This document shows, one piece after another, positions 19,230-25,370 of a stretch of DNA of 64,000 bases. Source of the DNA: Ensifer adhaerens (GTDB lineage Bacteria; Pseudomonadota; Alphaproteobacteria; Rhizobiales; Rhizobiaceae). The notes beneath the pieces are model-generated. The model was not told the DNA's origin, made no database searches, and worked only from the letters and a program-made list of their open reading frames with translations. The position numbers and the translations under genes were made by a program. The DNA lies in assembly GCF_001270265.1 (NCBI RefSeq), contig NZ_LGAP01000013.1, positions 1 to 64,000 of the forward strand. The letters are read 5' to 3'. How positions within the stretch are numbered: position 1 is the stretch's first letter; each line of letters starts with the position of its first letter.

Positions 19230-19631
19230 ATGAACCAGCATGAAGAGATTAGGGAAAAGCCGCTCATCGACCCGGTAACAGGTCAGCCGACACCGATGCC
19301 GACAGACCCGGCGCCGGTCAGCGCCAAGCGCAGCAGTTGGCCGCTCATCATCATCCTGCTTGCCGGCCTCGTGCTCGCGCTGATCGCCTGGCTTCCAGCA
19401 GAACTGACGCGTGACACGACCGAGACGGCAACGCCACCGGCCACGACCGATCAGTCGACAACGGGCCAGACGGCGACACCGCCGGCCGCGGATACGACGA
19501 CCACTCCGCCGGCCGATACGACCACCGCGCCATCAGGCGGAACGATGACCGCCCCGGAAACGACGCCACAGCAAGGCACGACACCGCCTGCAACGGATGG
19601 AACGACAACACAGCCGGCACCGGCCCAATAA
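19230..19631 (+). CDS. Single-pass membrane protein with Thr/Pro-rich tail
   Basis: 133 residues: a cytoplasmic 35-residue start, one membrane helix ('WPLIIILLAGLVLALIAWLP') and an about 80-residue low-complexity tail of Thr, Pro, Ala and Gln that would face the periplasm. No known domain; such tails are typical of cell-envelope spacer regions. ATG 19230 follows an AGAAAGGA site; a GTG three codons earlier is possible. A stress-type promoter lies upstream, so induction in the general stress response is likely. A 12-bp hairpin follows. Confidence 0.75.
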   Translation: MNQHEEIREKPLIDPVTGQPTPMPTDPAPVSAKRSSWPLIIILLAGLVLALIAWLPAELTRDTTETATPPATTDQSTTGQTATPPAADTTTTPPADTTTAPSGGTMTAPETTPQQGTTPPATDGTTTQPAPAQ

Positions 19632-19654
19632 CGGTGCTGTCGCCACGCCTCGCC

Positions 19655-19682
19655 TTTGCCGGAAGAGAGCTCTTCCGGCAAA
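19655..19682 (+). terminator. Hairpin after the Thr/Pro-rich protein gene
   Basis: Perfect 12-bp stem TTTGCCGGAAGA / TCTTCCGGCAAA with a GAGC loop, 24 bases after the stop. There is no long T-run after it, so it may be a transcript-stabilising hairpin rather than a strong terminator. Confidence 0.55.
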
Positions 19683-19755
19683 GCTTCACTTGCGTGGATT
19701 GCGACGCGCGCGCCGAGCACGAGTTGGACGATCTGGATTGAGGGCAAGTTCGCGG

Positions 19756-20376
19756 TCAGATTTTCCTCGAGGAGGCGTCAACCATCGCGTCCCATCCCGC
19801 CGCGCAACAGTCGGCGATCGCCATCAGGGTCTGCCGCGAGGCCCCGTCGCGCGCATGGATCGACATTCCATGCTGGATCGAGGTGACATAGGCGGCGATG
19901 TCGTCACAGGCCGTCCCCTGGGGAAGATCGCCTTCCGCGACGCCACGCTCGAGACGGTGCTGCAATGCCGCCTGCTTCTGCAGCCGCCGGGCCTTCAGAT
20001 CGTCGCACACCGCCGCGTCGCCACCCTCCATCTGCGGGGCCGAAAGGACCACCATGCAGCCGCGTGGCTCGGGCCATTGGGTAAAGTTCTCGGCCGACCG
20101 CCGCAAAAGGTCATGCACCGCCTCCTTTGCCGTCGGCGCGCTATCGAGAAATTCCCAGATGCCGGCGCCGTCGGTGCGGCCATAGAGATCGACAGCTTCA
20201 AGGAAAAGCTTCGCCTTGCTGCCGAAGGCCGCGTAGAGGCTCGGCGGATTGAGCCCCATCACCCGCGTCAGATCGGCAAGCGAGGTGTTGTCGAACCCCT
20301 TGTCCCAGAAGATTTCCATCGCGCTCTTCAGCGCTTCCTCGCGCGAAAAGTTGCGGGGTCGGCCGCGGCTAGGCAT
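19756..20376 (-). CDS. TetR/AcrR family repressor
   Basis: 206 residues. The N-terminal TetR helix-turn-helix is clear: 'FSREEALKSAMEIFWDKGF', 'TSLADLTRVMGLNPPSLYAAF' and 'SKAKLFLEAVDLY'. The C-terminal ligand domain is of the TetR_C type common next to oxidoreductases. The start ATG 20376 has GGGAGT eight bases upstream. It is divergent from the SDR gene, and two near-identical palindromes in the shared intergenic region are the likely operators, so it probably represses itself and the SDR gene until an unknown small molecule binds. Confidence 0.92.
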   Translation of the reverse strand: MPSRGRPRNFSREEALKSAMEIFWDKGFDNTSLADLTRVMGLNPPSLYAAFGSKAKLFLEAVDLYGRTDGAGIWEFLDSAPTAKEAVHDLLRRSAENFTQWPEPRGCMVVLSAPQMEGGDAAVCDDLKARRLQKQAALQHRLERGVAEGDLPQGTACDDIAAYVTSIQHGMSIHARDGASRQTLMAIADCCAAGWDAMVDASSRKI

Positions 20377-20394
20377 CGCGTGAACTCCCTTTTT

Positions 20395-20466
20395 TGTATC
20401 GATCAATACATAATTGACTTGACAGCGCGAGGCAAGTTGTTCGGTATATATGTATCGATCACTACA
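20395..20466. promoter_or_regulatory. Paired TetR operators and divergent promoter
   Basis: Two copies of TGTATCGATCAATACA-type palindromes: 20395-20410, and 20451-20466 with ACTACA in place of AATACA. Their outer arms TGTAT/ATACA are symmetrical. A -35-like TTGACA (20419) and an AT-rich TATATA (20445) toward the SDR gene lie between and into the second copy, so a bound repressor would block it. Placement exactly in the tetR/SDR gap is the main support. Confidence 0.75.
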
Positions 20467-20476
20467 AATACGGAGC

Positions 20477-21221
20477 ATGAACGTGTCGAATTTGAAGAAC
20501 AGGATAGCGCTGGTGACGGGCGGCGGACGTGGCATAGGTGCGGCGATCGCCAGGCGGCTGGCAAGCGAAGGCGCCATCGTCGCCATCACCTACGGGCAAT
20601 CGCAGGCAAAGGCCGATGCACTGGTTGCCGAAATCGAACAATCGGGCGGCACGGCGCTCGCCGTTCGCGCCGACAATCGGGATGCCAAGGCGGTTGAGGC
20701 CGCCGTCAAGACGGTCGTCGAGTGGCACGGCCGCATCGACATCCTCGTCAACAATGCCGGCATTTATGAAGCAGTCGCCATCACGGACGTGACCGCGGAC
20801 GATTTCGACCGCACGGTCGACATCAATGTGAAGGCGGTGGTCCTGGCCACAAGCGCTGCGACAAAACATATGCCGGAAGGCGGGCGCATCATTTCGATCG
20901 GCAGCAATCTGGCGCAGCGCATCCCCTTTCCGGGCATCAGCCTTTATGCGCTCAGCAAGTCGGCGCTCGTCGGCTTTACCAAGGCGGGCGCGCGACCTGG
21001 GTCCGAAGGGGATCACCGTCAACATCGTCCATCCCGGTTCGACCAATACCGAAATGAACCCGCAGGACGGCGCGCATGCGGATCCGCAACGCGGCCTGAT
21101 GGCGATCCCGCGGTTCAACGATGCCAACGAGGTGGCCGGTCTGGTCGCCTGGCTTGCCGGGCCCGAAGCGCGGGGCGTGACCGGCGCCGAGTTCACCATC
21201 GACGGCGGCACGAACGCCTAG
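20477..21221 (+). pseudogene. Short-chain dehydrogenase/reductase, frameshifted
   Basis: The first frame gives a classical SDR: cofactor motif 'VTGGGRGIGAAIA' near residue 17, 'ILVNNAGIYE' (NNAG), a Ser in 'IISIGS' and the Tyr-x3-Lys 'YALSKSA'. Directly after this the frame breaks at about 20990 in a GCGGGCGCGCG run; the next frame continues with 'ARDLGPKGITVNIVHPGSTNT' to the normal end 'TGAEFTIDGGTNA'. Length 745 bases is one more than a multiple of three, so one base is extra (or two missing). With correction it would be a normal enzyme of about 247 residues using NAD(P)H. ATG 20477 has GGAG upstream. A sequencing error is as likely as a real mutation. Confidence 0.85.
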
Positions 21222-21320
21222 AGCTTTTCTAGGAAAAGTGCGAAGCGGTTTTCCGTCAAGAAATGCGTAAAAACAAAGAGATATAGCGTTTCCGCAACTC
21301 CGTCTGAACCGGAAACACTG
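21222..21320. repeat. Dispersed rhizobial repeat, family B copy 1
   Basis: Its reverse complement matches 56471-56577 over nearly its whole length, sharing words such as CTCTTTGTTTTT, CGCATTTC, GACGGAAAACCGC / AACGGAAAGCCGC and CGCACTTTTCCT. It sits directly after the SDR stop. Family B resembles the mosaic intergenic elements of rhizobia. Confidence 0.75.
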
Positions 21321-21341
21321 TAGCAACAAGACCCATGGCAA

Positions 21342-21373
21342 AGAGGCCGGAAGCGATGCTCCCGGCCTCTTTC
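21342..21373 (-). terminator. Terminator of the D-amino-acid dehydrogenase gene
   Basis: Stem AGAGGCCGG / CCGGCCTCT with a ten-base loop, 20 bases beyond the stop at 21391. T-rich short tails occur on both sides, so it could serve both strands. Confidence 0.65.
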
Positions 21374-21390
21374 GACGATCGGATAGACGA

Positions 21391-22644
21391 TCAGGAGAAG
21401 AAACGCTCCGGACGATAGGGGGCGATGTCGATCACCGTTTTTTCGCCGGTCATCGCTTCGGCGAGCGCCCGGCCGGTGACCGGGCCGAGCGTCATGCCGT
21501 GATGGGCATGACCGAAGGCGAACCACAGGCCCTGGTGACGCGGCGCCTTGCCGATGATCGGCATCATATCCGGGGTGCACGGGCGAGCGCCCATCCACGG
21601 TTCTTCGTCGCGGCGTTCGGCCAGCGGGAAGAACTCGCGCGCTACACGCTCGGCGCGGGTGAGCTGAACCGGCGTCTTCGGCGCATCGCGCCAGGCAAAT
21701 TCCGCGCCCGTCGTCAGGCGGATGCCGCGCAGCATGGGCGCCAGGAAATAACCCCTCTCGGCATCCAGCACCCAGTTGTTGAGCTGGGCGCCCTCCTGCA
21801 TGCCGTAGTGCATATGATAGCCGCGCTTGACGGCAAGCGGGAAATGGTAGCCGAGCTTGCGCGTCACGGTATCGGCCCAGGGCCCGAGCGCGACGACGAC
21901 TTCATGCGCCTCAAGCGGCCCTTCGGGTGTCGCCACCCGCCAGCCCGGACCTTCAAGGACGTGCTCGACCGTCGCCGCGTCGCCGGAAACCAGCCGGCCA
22001 CCGAGCGACTGGAAATAGGTGAGATAGGCCTTGTTGAGGCTGTGCGGATCGCGGATCGACCAGGGATCGCTCCAGCGCAGGCCGCCGACGAGATCGGCCC
22101 TGATCGACGGCTCCATGGTCTTCAACTCGCTGGTCGAGAGCTTCTGATGATTGACGCCGAAACCGGTCGACAGTTTCTCGGCATCCTTGTAGGCAGCGTC
22201 ACGCTCCTTCTCGGTGCGGAAGACCTTCATCCAGCCGTCCTTGCGGATCAGATCGCCCGCGCCGGAGGCATTGATCAGATCCTCATGCTCGGCGATCGAA
22301 TTTTCGATCAGCGGCGCATACAGGTGGGCGATGCGCTGGTGCTGGGTGAAACCCGAATGCCACCAGTAGCGCGCCAGGAACGGCACCAGCCCTGGCAGGG
22401 CGCGAATGTGGTAGGAAGCGTCGATCGTATTGTTCAACGCGTAGCGGAACAATGCCCCGAAATCATGGGGGAAGCCGTAGGGAAACACGCCCTCGCGCTG
22501 GATGAGGCCGGCATTGCCGTAGGATGTCTCTTCACCTGCACCGCGACGATCGAGCAGCACCACCGACTTGCCGCGCCGCGCCAGATGGATGGCCGTCGAT
22601 ATGCCGACGATACCGGCGCCGAGAACCACTACGTCAGTCTTCAT
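21391..22644 (-). CDS. FAD-dependent D-amino acid dehydrogenase-like oxidoreductase
   Basis: 417 residues of the DAO family. The FAD-binding Rossmann motif is at the N-terminus: 'VVVLGAGIVGISTAIHLARRG' compresses to GxGxxG with E/D at 'VVLLDRR'. DadA-like features follow: 'ETSYGNAGLI' after the dinucleotide motif, 'VVVALGPWAD' and the C-terminal 'GLWFAFGHAHHGMTLGP' flavin-contact block. The family oxidises D-amino acids (or related amines) to keto acids and passes electrons to the quinone pool at the inner membrane. The substrate is not determined. Starts at ATG 22644 and stands as a single gene. Confidence 0.88.
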   Translation of the reverse strand: MKTDVVVLGAGIVGISTAIHLARRGKSVVLLDRRGAGEETSYGNAGLIQREGVFPYGFPHDFGALFRYALNNTIDASYHIRALPGLVPFLARYWWHSGFTQHQRIAHLYAPLIENSIAEHEDLINASGAGDLIRKDGWMKVFRTEKERDAAYKDAEKLSTGFGVNHQKLSTSELKTMEPSIRADLVGGLRWSDPWSIRDPHSLNKAYLTYFQSLGGRLVSGDAATVEHVLEGPGWRVATPEGPLEAHEVVVALGPWADTVTRKLGYHFPLAVKRGYHMHYGMQEGAQLNNWVLDAERGYFLAPMLRGIRLTTGAEFAWRDAPKTPVQLTRAERVAREFFPLAERRDEEPWMGARPCTPDMMPIIGKAPRHQGLWFAFGHAHHGMTLGPVTGRALAEAMTGEKTVIDIAPYRPERFFS

Positions 22645-22704
22645 GTCCAGGTGCCCCGCTACTCGATCAAGACCACCGCAGCGATGCGCGCCGCTCGGTC
22701 CAAG

Positions 22705-22911
22705 CTACTTCTTCTTCAGTCCATTCATGATCTGCTCGAGATAACCGAGCAAGACGGCCGAGACCACGAAAGCAAGATGCATGATCGTCGCCCACATCAG
22801 CTGCTGGCTCGTGTATTGCAGGCCTTTGGTGCGCGTCAGATCCGTATTGGCATGAATAGCCAAGCGCATCTGTGAGGGCAAGGGATGCAACCGGAGCATC
22901 GCGACATGCAA
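22705..22911 (-). pseudogene. Remnant of a UPF0114/YqhA membrane protein
   Basis: The last 45 residues ('SQQLMWATIMHLAFVVSAVL' then 'LGYLEQIMNGLKKK') align with the C-terminal helix region of YqhA-type proteins (compare the E. coli end [24 protein letters not shown]). The usual three preceding membrane helices are absent: upstream codons (from 22911) show no YqhA similarity in any frame. I read it as a 3' gene fragment. It could still be a short expressed membrane peptide. Confidence 0.6.
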
Positions 22912-22943
22912 AAGGGACGAAGTCTTTCAACATTCGTCCCTTG
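22908..22943 (-). terminator. Terminator of the DUF1328 gene
   Basis: Stem AAGGGACGAA / TTCGTCCCTT, followed on the minus strand by TTTTGC, about 30 bases after the stop of the DUF1328 gene. Confidence 0.8.
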
Positions 22944-22973
22944 CTGATTTCCTAAAGCGGATCAGCACCTGGA

Positions 22974-23138
22974 TCAGGTTCTACGCATGAGTCCGGCCAC
23001 CAGAGAGATCACCAGGAAGGCGAGGAAGAGGAAGAACAGGATCTGCGCAATACCTGCGGAAGCACCGGCAATACCGCCAAAACCAAGTACACCTGCGATA
23101 ATGGCCACTACCAGAAAGACGAGAGCGTAGTAAAGCAT
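22974..23138 (-). CDS. DUF1328 (UPF0391) small membrane protein
   Basis: 54 residues, nearly all hydrophobic: '[20 protein letters not shown]', then '[20 protein letters not shown]' and a short Arg-rich end. This is the YtjA/DUF1328 family of two-helix inner-membrane proteins, function unknown, often stress-induced in alphaproteobacteria. The start is fixed by an AAGGAGATATCCT ribosome site. A perfect EcfG-type promoter lies upstream, which fits stress control. Confidence 0.92.
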   Translation of the reverse strand: MLYYALVFLVVAIIAGVLGFGGIAGASAGIAQILFFLFLAFLVISLVAGLMRRT

Positions 23139-23171
23139 AGGATATCTCCTTGTCTGCGTCGCTGAAGATGA

Positions 23172-23197
23172 AACGTCATGGTCACCTATTTTGTTCC
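23172..23197 (-). promoter_or_regulatory. EcfG/RpoE2-type promoter of the DUF1328 gene
   Basis: On the minus strand GGAAC (23197-23193), 17-base spacer, CGTT (23175-23172). Distance to the start codon is 34 bases. Confidence 0.8.
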
Positions 23198-23314
23198 AGC
23201 GCCGACGCAAGCGTAGACGAAATCTTTGAATGCAATGAGCGAGGCTGGAAACCAACTATTAACCACGACCATCAAAACAGTCCCGGTTTGGCACAGCCGA
23301 GACGAAAATCGCCA

Positions 23315-23339
23315 GGAACATTCGAGATAGTCCTACGTT
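23315..23339 (+). promoter_or_regulatory. EcfG/RpoE2-type promoter of the NepR-like ORF
   Basis: GGAAC (23315-23319), 16-base spacer, CGTT (23336-23339), 30 bases before ATG 23369. Confidence 0.8.
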
Positions 23340-23368
23340 GTTCCCTCAAGGAATGAAGCAGGTTCGAC

Positions 23369-23575
23369 ATGAAGATGCCAATGTCACATATCTGGAAGTC
23401 CGCGGCTGAAACGGCGCGGCGAAACGCCGAGTTGCCGGACAGCAATCTTCATATCGGTAGGACGATGCGCGATCTCTATGCTCACAACGCAGACAAACCG
23501 AGTCAGGACCTAAACAATCTTCTCGAAGAACTGAAAAAGGCCGAGCCGAAGCCGAAGCCGAAGCCGAAGAGATAG
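23369..23575 (+). CDS. Small NepR-like protein
   Basis: 68 residues. The central segment 'LHIGRTMRDLYAHNADKPSQ' followed by 'DLNNLLEELKKAE' lines up with the NepR anti-sigma core of the RsiA2-type protein encoded nearby ('LIGSKLKALYRAIEQEPVPD' then 'LFIDLLQKLDDAE'): the IG, LY, P, D-L, LL, L and AE positions agree. The tail is a KPKPKPKR repeat encoded by a tandem GCCGAA-type hexamer. If the similarity is real it would bind the general-stress sigma factor or PhyR. The strong stress promoter directly upstream supports expression. A different helical small protein is possible. Confidence 0.6.
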   Translation: MKMPMSHIWKSAAETARRNAELPDSNLHIGRTMRDLYAHNADKPSQDLNNLLEELKKAEPKPKPKPKR

Positions 23576-23592
23576 TTGCGTTGCGCCGTTCT

Positions 23593-23781
23593 TCAGCAAA
23601 GACTTAAAAAAGCAACCGCCGCGACGGTTGGTATCCGTAGCGGCGTTTGCTTTTGGCTTTTCGAGCCGATCAGGCACGCTTCTCGGTGGCGGGAAGCCCA
23701 CTCGTCGATCTGGCGCTCGGCCTCATCGCGGGCAATGCCCTTCAGCTCAGTCCACTTGCCTTGAATGATGTCCCAGTTCAT
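23593..23781 (-). pseudogene. Shortened CsbD-like stress protein
   Basis: The first 15 residues 'MNWDIIQGKWTELKG' are the CsbD N-terminus, but they run straight into 'IARDEAERQIDEWASRH', which looks like the C-terminal helix of rhizobial CsbD proteins. The central GKLTDDD region of about 30 residues is missing, in frame. After that the frame continues through a hairpin to an out-of-place stop. So it appears internally deleted and perhaps frameshifted at the end. It lies 44 bases downstream of a stress-promoter gene on the same strand and may be co-transcribed. Confidence 0.55.
23603..23655 (-). terminator. Terminator-like hairpin inside the CsbD-like tail
   Basis: On the minus strand GCAAACGCCGC pairs imperfectly with GCGGCGGTTGC and is followed by TTTTTTAAG. 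It lies before the annotated CsbD-like stop, which suggests the original gene ended upstream of it. Confidence 0.6.
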
Positions 23782-23825
23782 GCGTCGCTCCTTTCAGCAC
23801 AGCAACGAGAATGGGCATGGCGGGT

Positions 23826-24155
23826 TCAGTTGCGGAATTTCGGCTTTTCGTCCGCGCGCGCAGCAACGGCGTAGGTGCCGTCGTCGGCAATCACCTTGAC
23901 TTCAAGCTGACGCGACGGCGTGATCCGCCACTCGATCATCGCGTCCTCTACGAACAGGGCCGGATCGACTTCGGCACATTTGCCGTAGGCGCTCTTGAAC
24001 GTCTTTCCGACCTCTTCGATCGACGGCGAAAGCAATTCATGACATTCCTCGACGGTCTCGAAGCCGACGACCGGTGTCGGAACCTCACGGCAGGCGGCAT
24101 CGCCCTGCATGCAGCCGACGAGGACCATGATGGCAGCGATATGTTCCATCCGCAT
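23826..24155 (-). CDS. Small secreted Cys-containing protein, unknown function
   Basis: 109 residues with a likely signal peptide ('MEHIAAIMVLVGCMQGDAAC'; cleavage near DAA-C or before CREV). The mature part has Cys residues near 22, 38 and 60 that could form a disulfide, and an amphipathic end 'LEVKVIADDGTYAVAARADE'. No family recognised. The start has AAAGGAGC immediately before ATG 24155. A perfect EcfG-type promoter lies upstream, so it belongs to the stress cluster. Confidence 0.75.
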   Translation of the reverse strand: MRMEHIAAIMVLVGCMQGDAACREVPTPVVGFETVEECHELLSPSIEEVGKTFKSAYGKCAEVDPALFVEDAMIEWRITPSRQLEVKVIADDGTYAVAARADEKPKFRN

Positions 24156-24183
24156 GCTCCTTTCATCAAAAACTTGAACAGCA

Positions 24184-24209
24184 AACGGTTATGGACGGCG
24201 TGGAGTTCC
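24184..24209 (-). promoter_or_regulatory. EcfG/RpoE2-type promoter of the secreted protein gene
   Basis: Minus strand GGAAC (24209-24205), 17-base spacer, CGTT (24187-24184), 28 bases before ATG 24155. Confidence 0.8.
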
Positions 24210-24390
24210 ACCGAGATCCATCAAATTTTTGTCGGCAGCGTCGCGGGTTCGCGCGGTCGGCCCGGATTTTTCCGGGGAAGCGGGTGGAGAGAACCGTTGA
24301 AAACCCGGGCGATCCCCCCTGCGAGATCCGTGGCGGGTCGAGCGCCGTTGCGGCCGGCAAACGGCATGTCTCGGGAAGAATCCGCTCGAT

Positions 24391-24415
24391 GGAACAAATT
24401 GCCGTGATCGTCGTT
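24391..24415 (+). promoter_or_regulatory. EcfG/RpoE2-type promoter toward 24469/24679
   Basis: GGAAC (24391-24395), 16-base spacer, CGTT (24412-24415). It points to the small ORF at 24469 and the lipoprotein gene at 24679. Confidence 0.7.
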
Positions 24416-24468
24416 TTCACAGCGATAACAAGCGCCGCACCCGTGGCGATACCACAAGGGAGACATTG

Positions 24469-24669
24469 ATGAGCGGTGCAGATCCGCCCGTTGCGAGCAA
24501 TCCAAAGGTGGTTAAGATAGGCGTGGGGCCCGCATCAGGGCCGGCGTCGATAACGGGCGTTCGCCTTTGCGAACGGCCTCATTGTCGTCATTCTGTTCGT
24601 CCTCAGTCCCTCGCAACCGGTCTCGACCGAATGCATCCTTCAATGTTCAACGAAGCAAACCTCGGATAG
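24469..24669 (+). CDS. Small ORF, possibly frameshifted, unknown function
   Basis: 66 codons with a good AAGGGAG site before ATG 24469 and a stress promoter 53 bases upstream, which argues for expression. The first 28 residues look protein-like; the rest is Arg/His/Cys-rich and less so. In the frame one base over, downstream of about 24556, a convincing membrane helix appears ('AFANGLIVVILFVLSPSQP'). A missing or extra base near the ACGGGCG run would join the two. Otherwise the region 24156-24678 holds only promoters. Confidence 0.35.
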   Translation: MSGADPPVASNPKVVKIGVGPASGPASITGVRLCERPHCRHSVRPQSLATGLDRMHPSMFNEANLG

Positions 24670-24678
24670 GAACGCGTC

Positions 24679-24927
24679 ATGAAGAAGATACTTATCATAG
24701 CAAGTCTGATCCTCCCCCTGGCGGCCTGCACGCAAACGGAGAAGGGTGCAGCGATCGGCGCGACCGGCGGCGCGATCATCGGCGGTGCCGCAACGGGCAA
24801 TGTCAGAGGTGCTGCAGTCGGTGCAGCGATCGGCGGTGTCGCCGGCGCGCTCATCGGCAATGCCAATGAACCGGGACGTTGCATCTATCGCGACCGCTAC
24901 GGCCGCCGCTATGAGGCCGCCTGCTAA
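24679..24927 (+). CDS. Glycine-zipper lipoprotein
   Basis: 82 residues. Signal peptide with lipobox 'LPLAAC' (Cys at residue 18), then a glycine-zipper segment ('GAAIGATGGAIIGGAATG', 'AAVGAAIGGVAGALIGNAN') of the YMGG/Gly-zipper_2 type, ending 'CIYRDRYGRRYEAAC'. Members sit in the outer or inner membrane as lipoproteins and help envelope stability. A stress-type promoter lies 264 bases upstream. Confidence 0.85.
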   Translation: MKKILIIASLILPLAACTQTEKGAAIGATGGAIIGGAATGNVRGAAVGAAIGGVAGALIGNANEPGRCIYRDRYGRRYEAAC

Positions 24928-24951
24928 GGCGAAAGCTTCGAAAGATTTCGG

Positions 24952-24976
24952 GAAACGGGCTTCGGCCCGTTTCTCA
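24952..24976. terminator. Shared terminator between lipoprotein gene and rsiA2
   Basis: Stem GAAACGGGC / GCCCGTTTC with a TTCG tetraloop in the 59-base gap between two convergent genes; the T-run is short. Confidence 0.65.
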
Positions 24977-24986
24977 TGCCTTGCGC

Positions 24987-25205
24987 TTACACCACGGAGC
25001 GAACTTTGTCGTCGGCGCGGCTCAGCGCCTCGGCATCGTCAAGCTTTTGCAGAAGGTCAATGAAAAGGTCAGGCACCGGCTCCTGTTCGATCGCACGATA
25101 GAGCGCCTTCAGCTTCGAACCGATCAAGCCGTTCGGATCTGAACCTCTCGCAGCCCTCGCCGTTTCCTCTTCACCGACGCCACGCTCGTCCACAGGATCT
25201 TTCAT
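24987..25205 (-). CDS. rsiA2: NepR-family anti-sigma factor (RsiA2-type)
   Basis: 72 residues. The NepR core is explicit: 'GLIGSKLKALYRAIEQEPVP' then 'DLFIDLLQKLDDAE', two helices flanked by disordered acidic ends. NepR binds and silences the EcfG sigma factor (RpoE2) and is titrated by phosphorylated PhyR. It is divergent from the PhyR gene. No sigma gene is adjacent; in S. meliloti the rpoE2-linked pair is rsiA1/rsiB1, and the unlinked pair is rsiA2/rsiB2, which is why I use this symbol. ATG 25205 was chosen because the upstream extension is not family-like. Confidence 0.88.
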   Translation of the reverse strand: MKDPVDERGVGEEETARAARGSDPNGLIGSKLKALYRAIEQEPVPDLFIDLLQKLDDAEALSRADDKVRSVV

Positions 25206-25370
25206 CCCCACAATCCCTAAGCCAGACGGCGCTCGAAACACCTCGAGTACGCGTCACTGTTCCCAGCTTCCCATAGGCCGAAAAACGTGTTCAAAACACT
25301 CACGTCTTTCGCAGGATGCGCACTGTCCTCAGAAAACAAGCGAATCACTTCAGACCCAAGGAAGTACTTG

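Noticed and set aside
24389-24469. 26-codon signal-peptide-like ORF
   Set aside because: It overlaps the exact EcfG promoter at 24391-24415, whose transcript would start inside it.
25236-25263. EcfG promoter for rsiA2
   Set aside because: GGAAC is present on the minus strand, but the -10 part is TGTT after an 18-base spacer, not CGTT at 16-17, so I do not call it.
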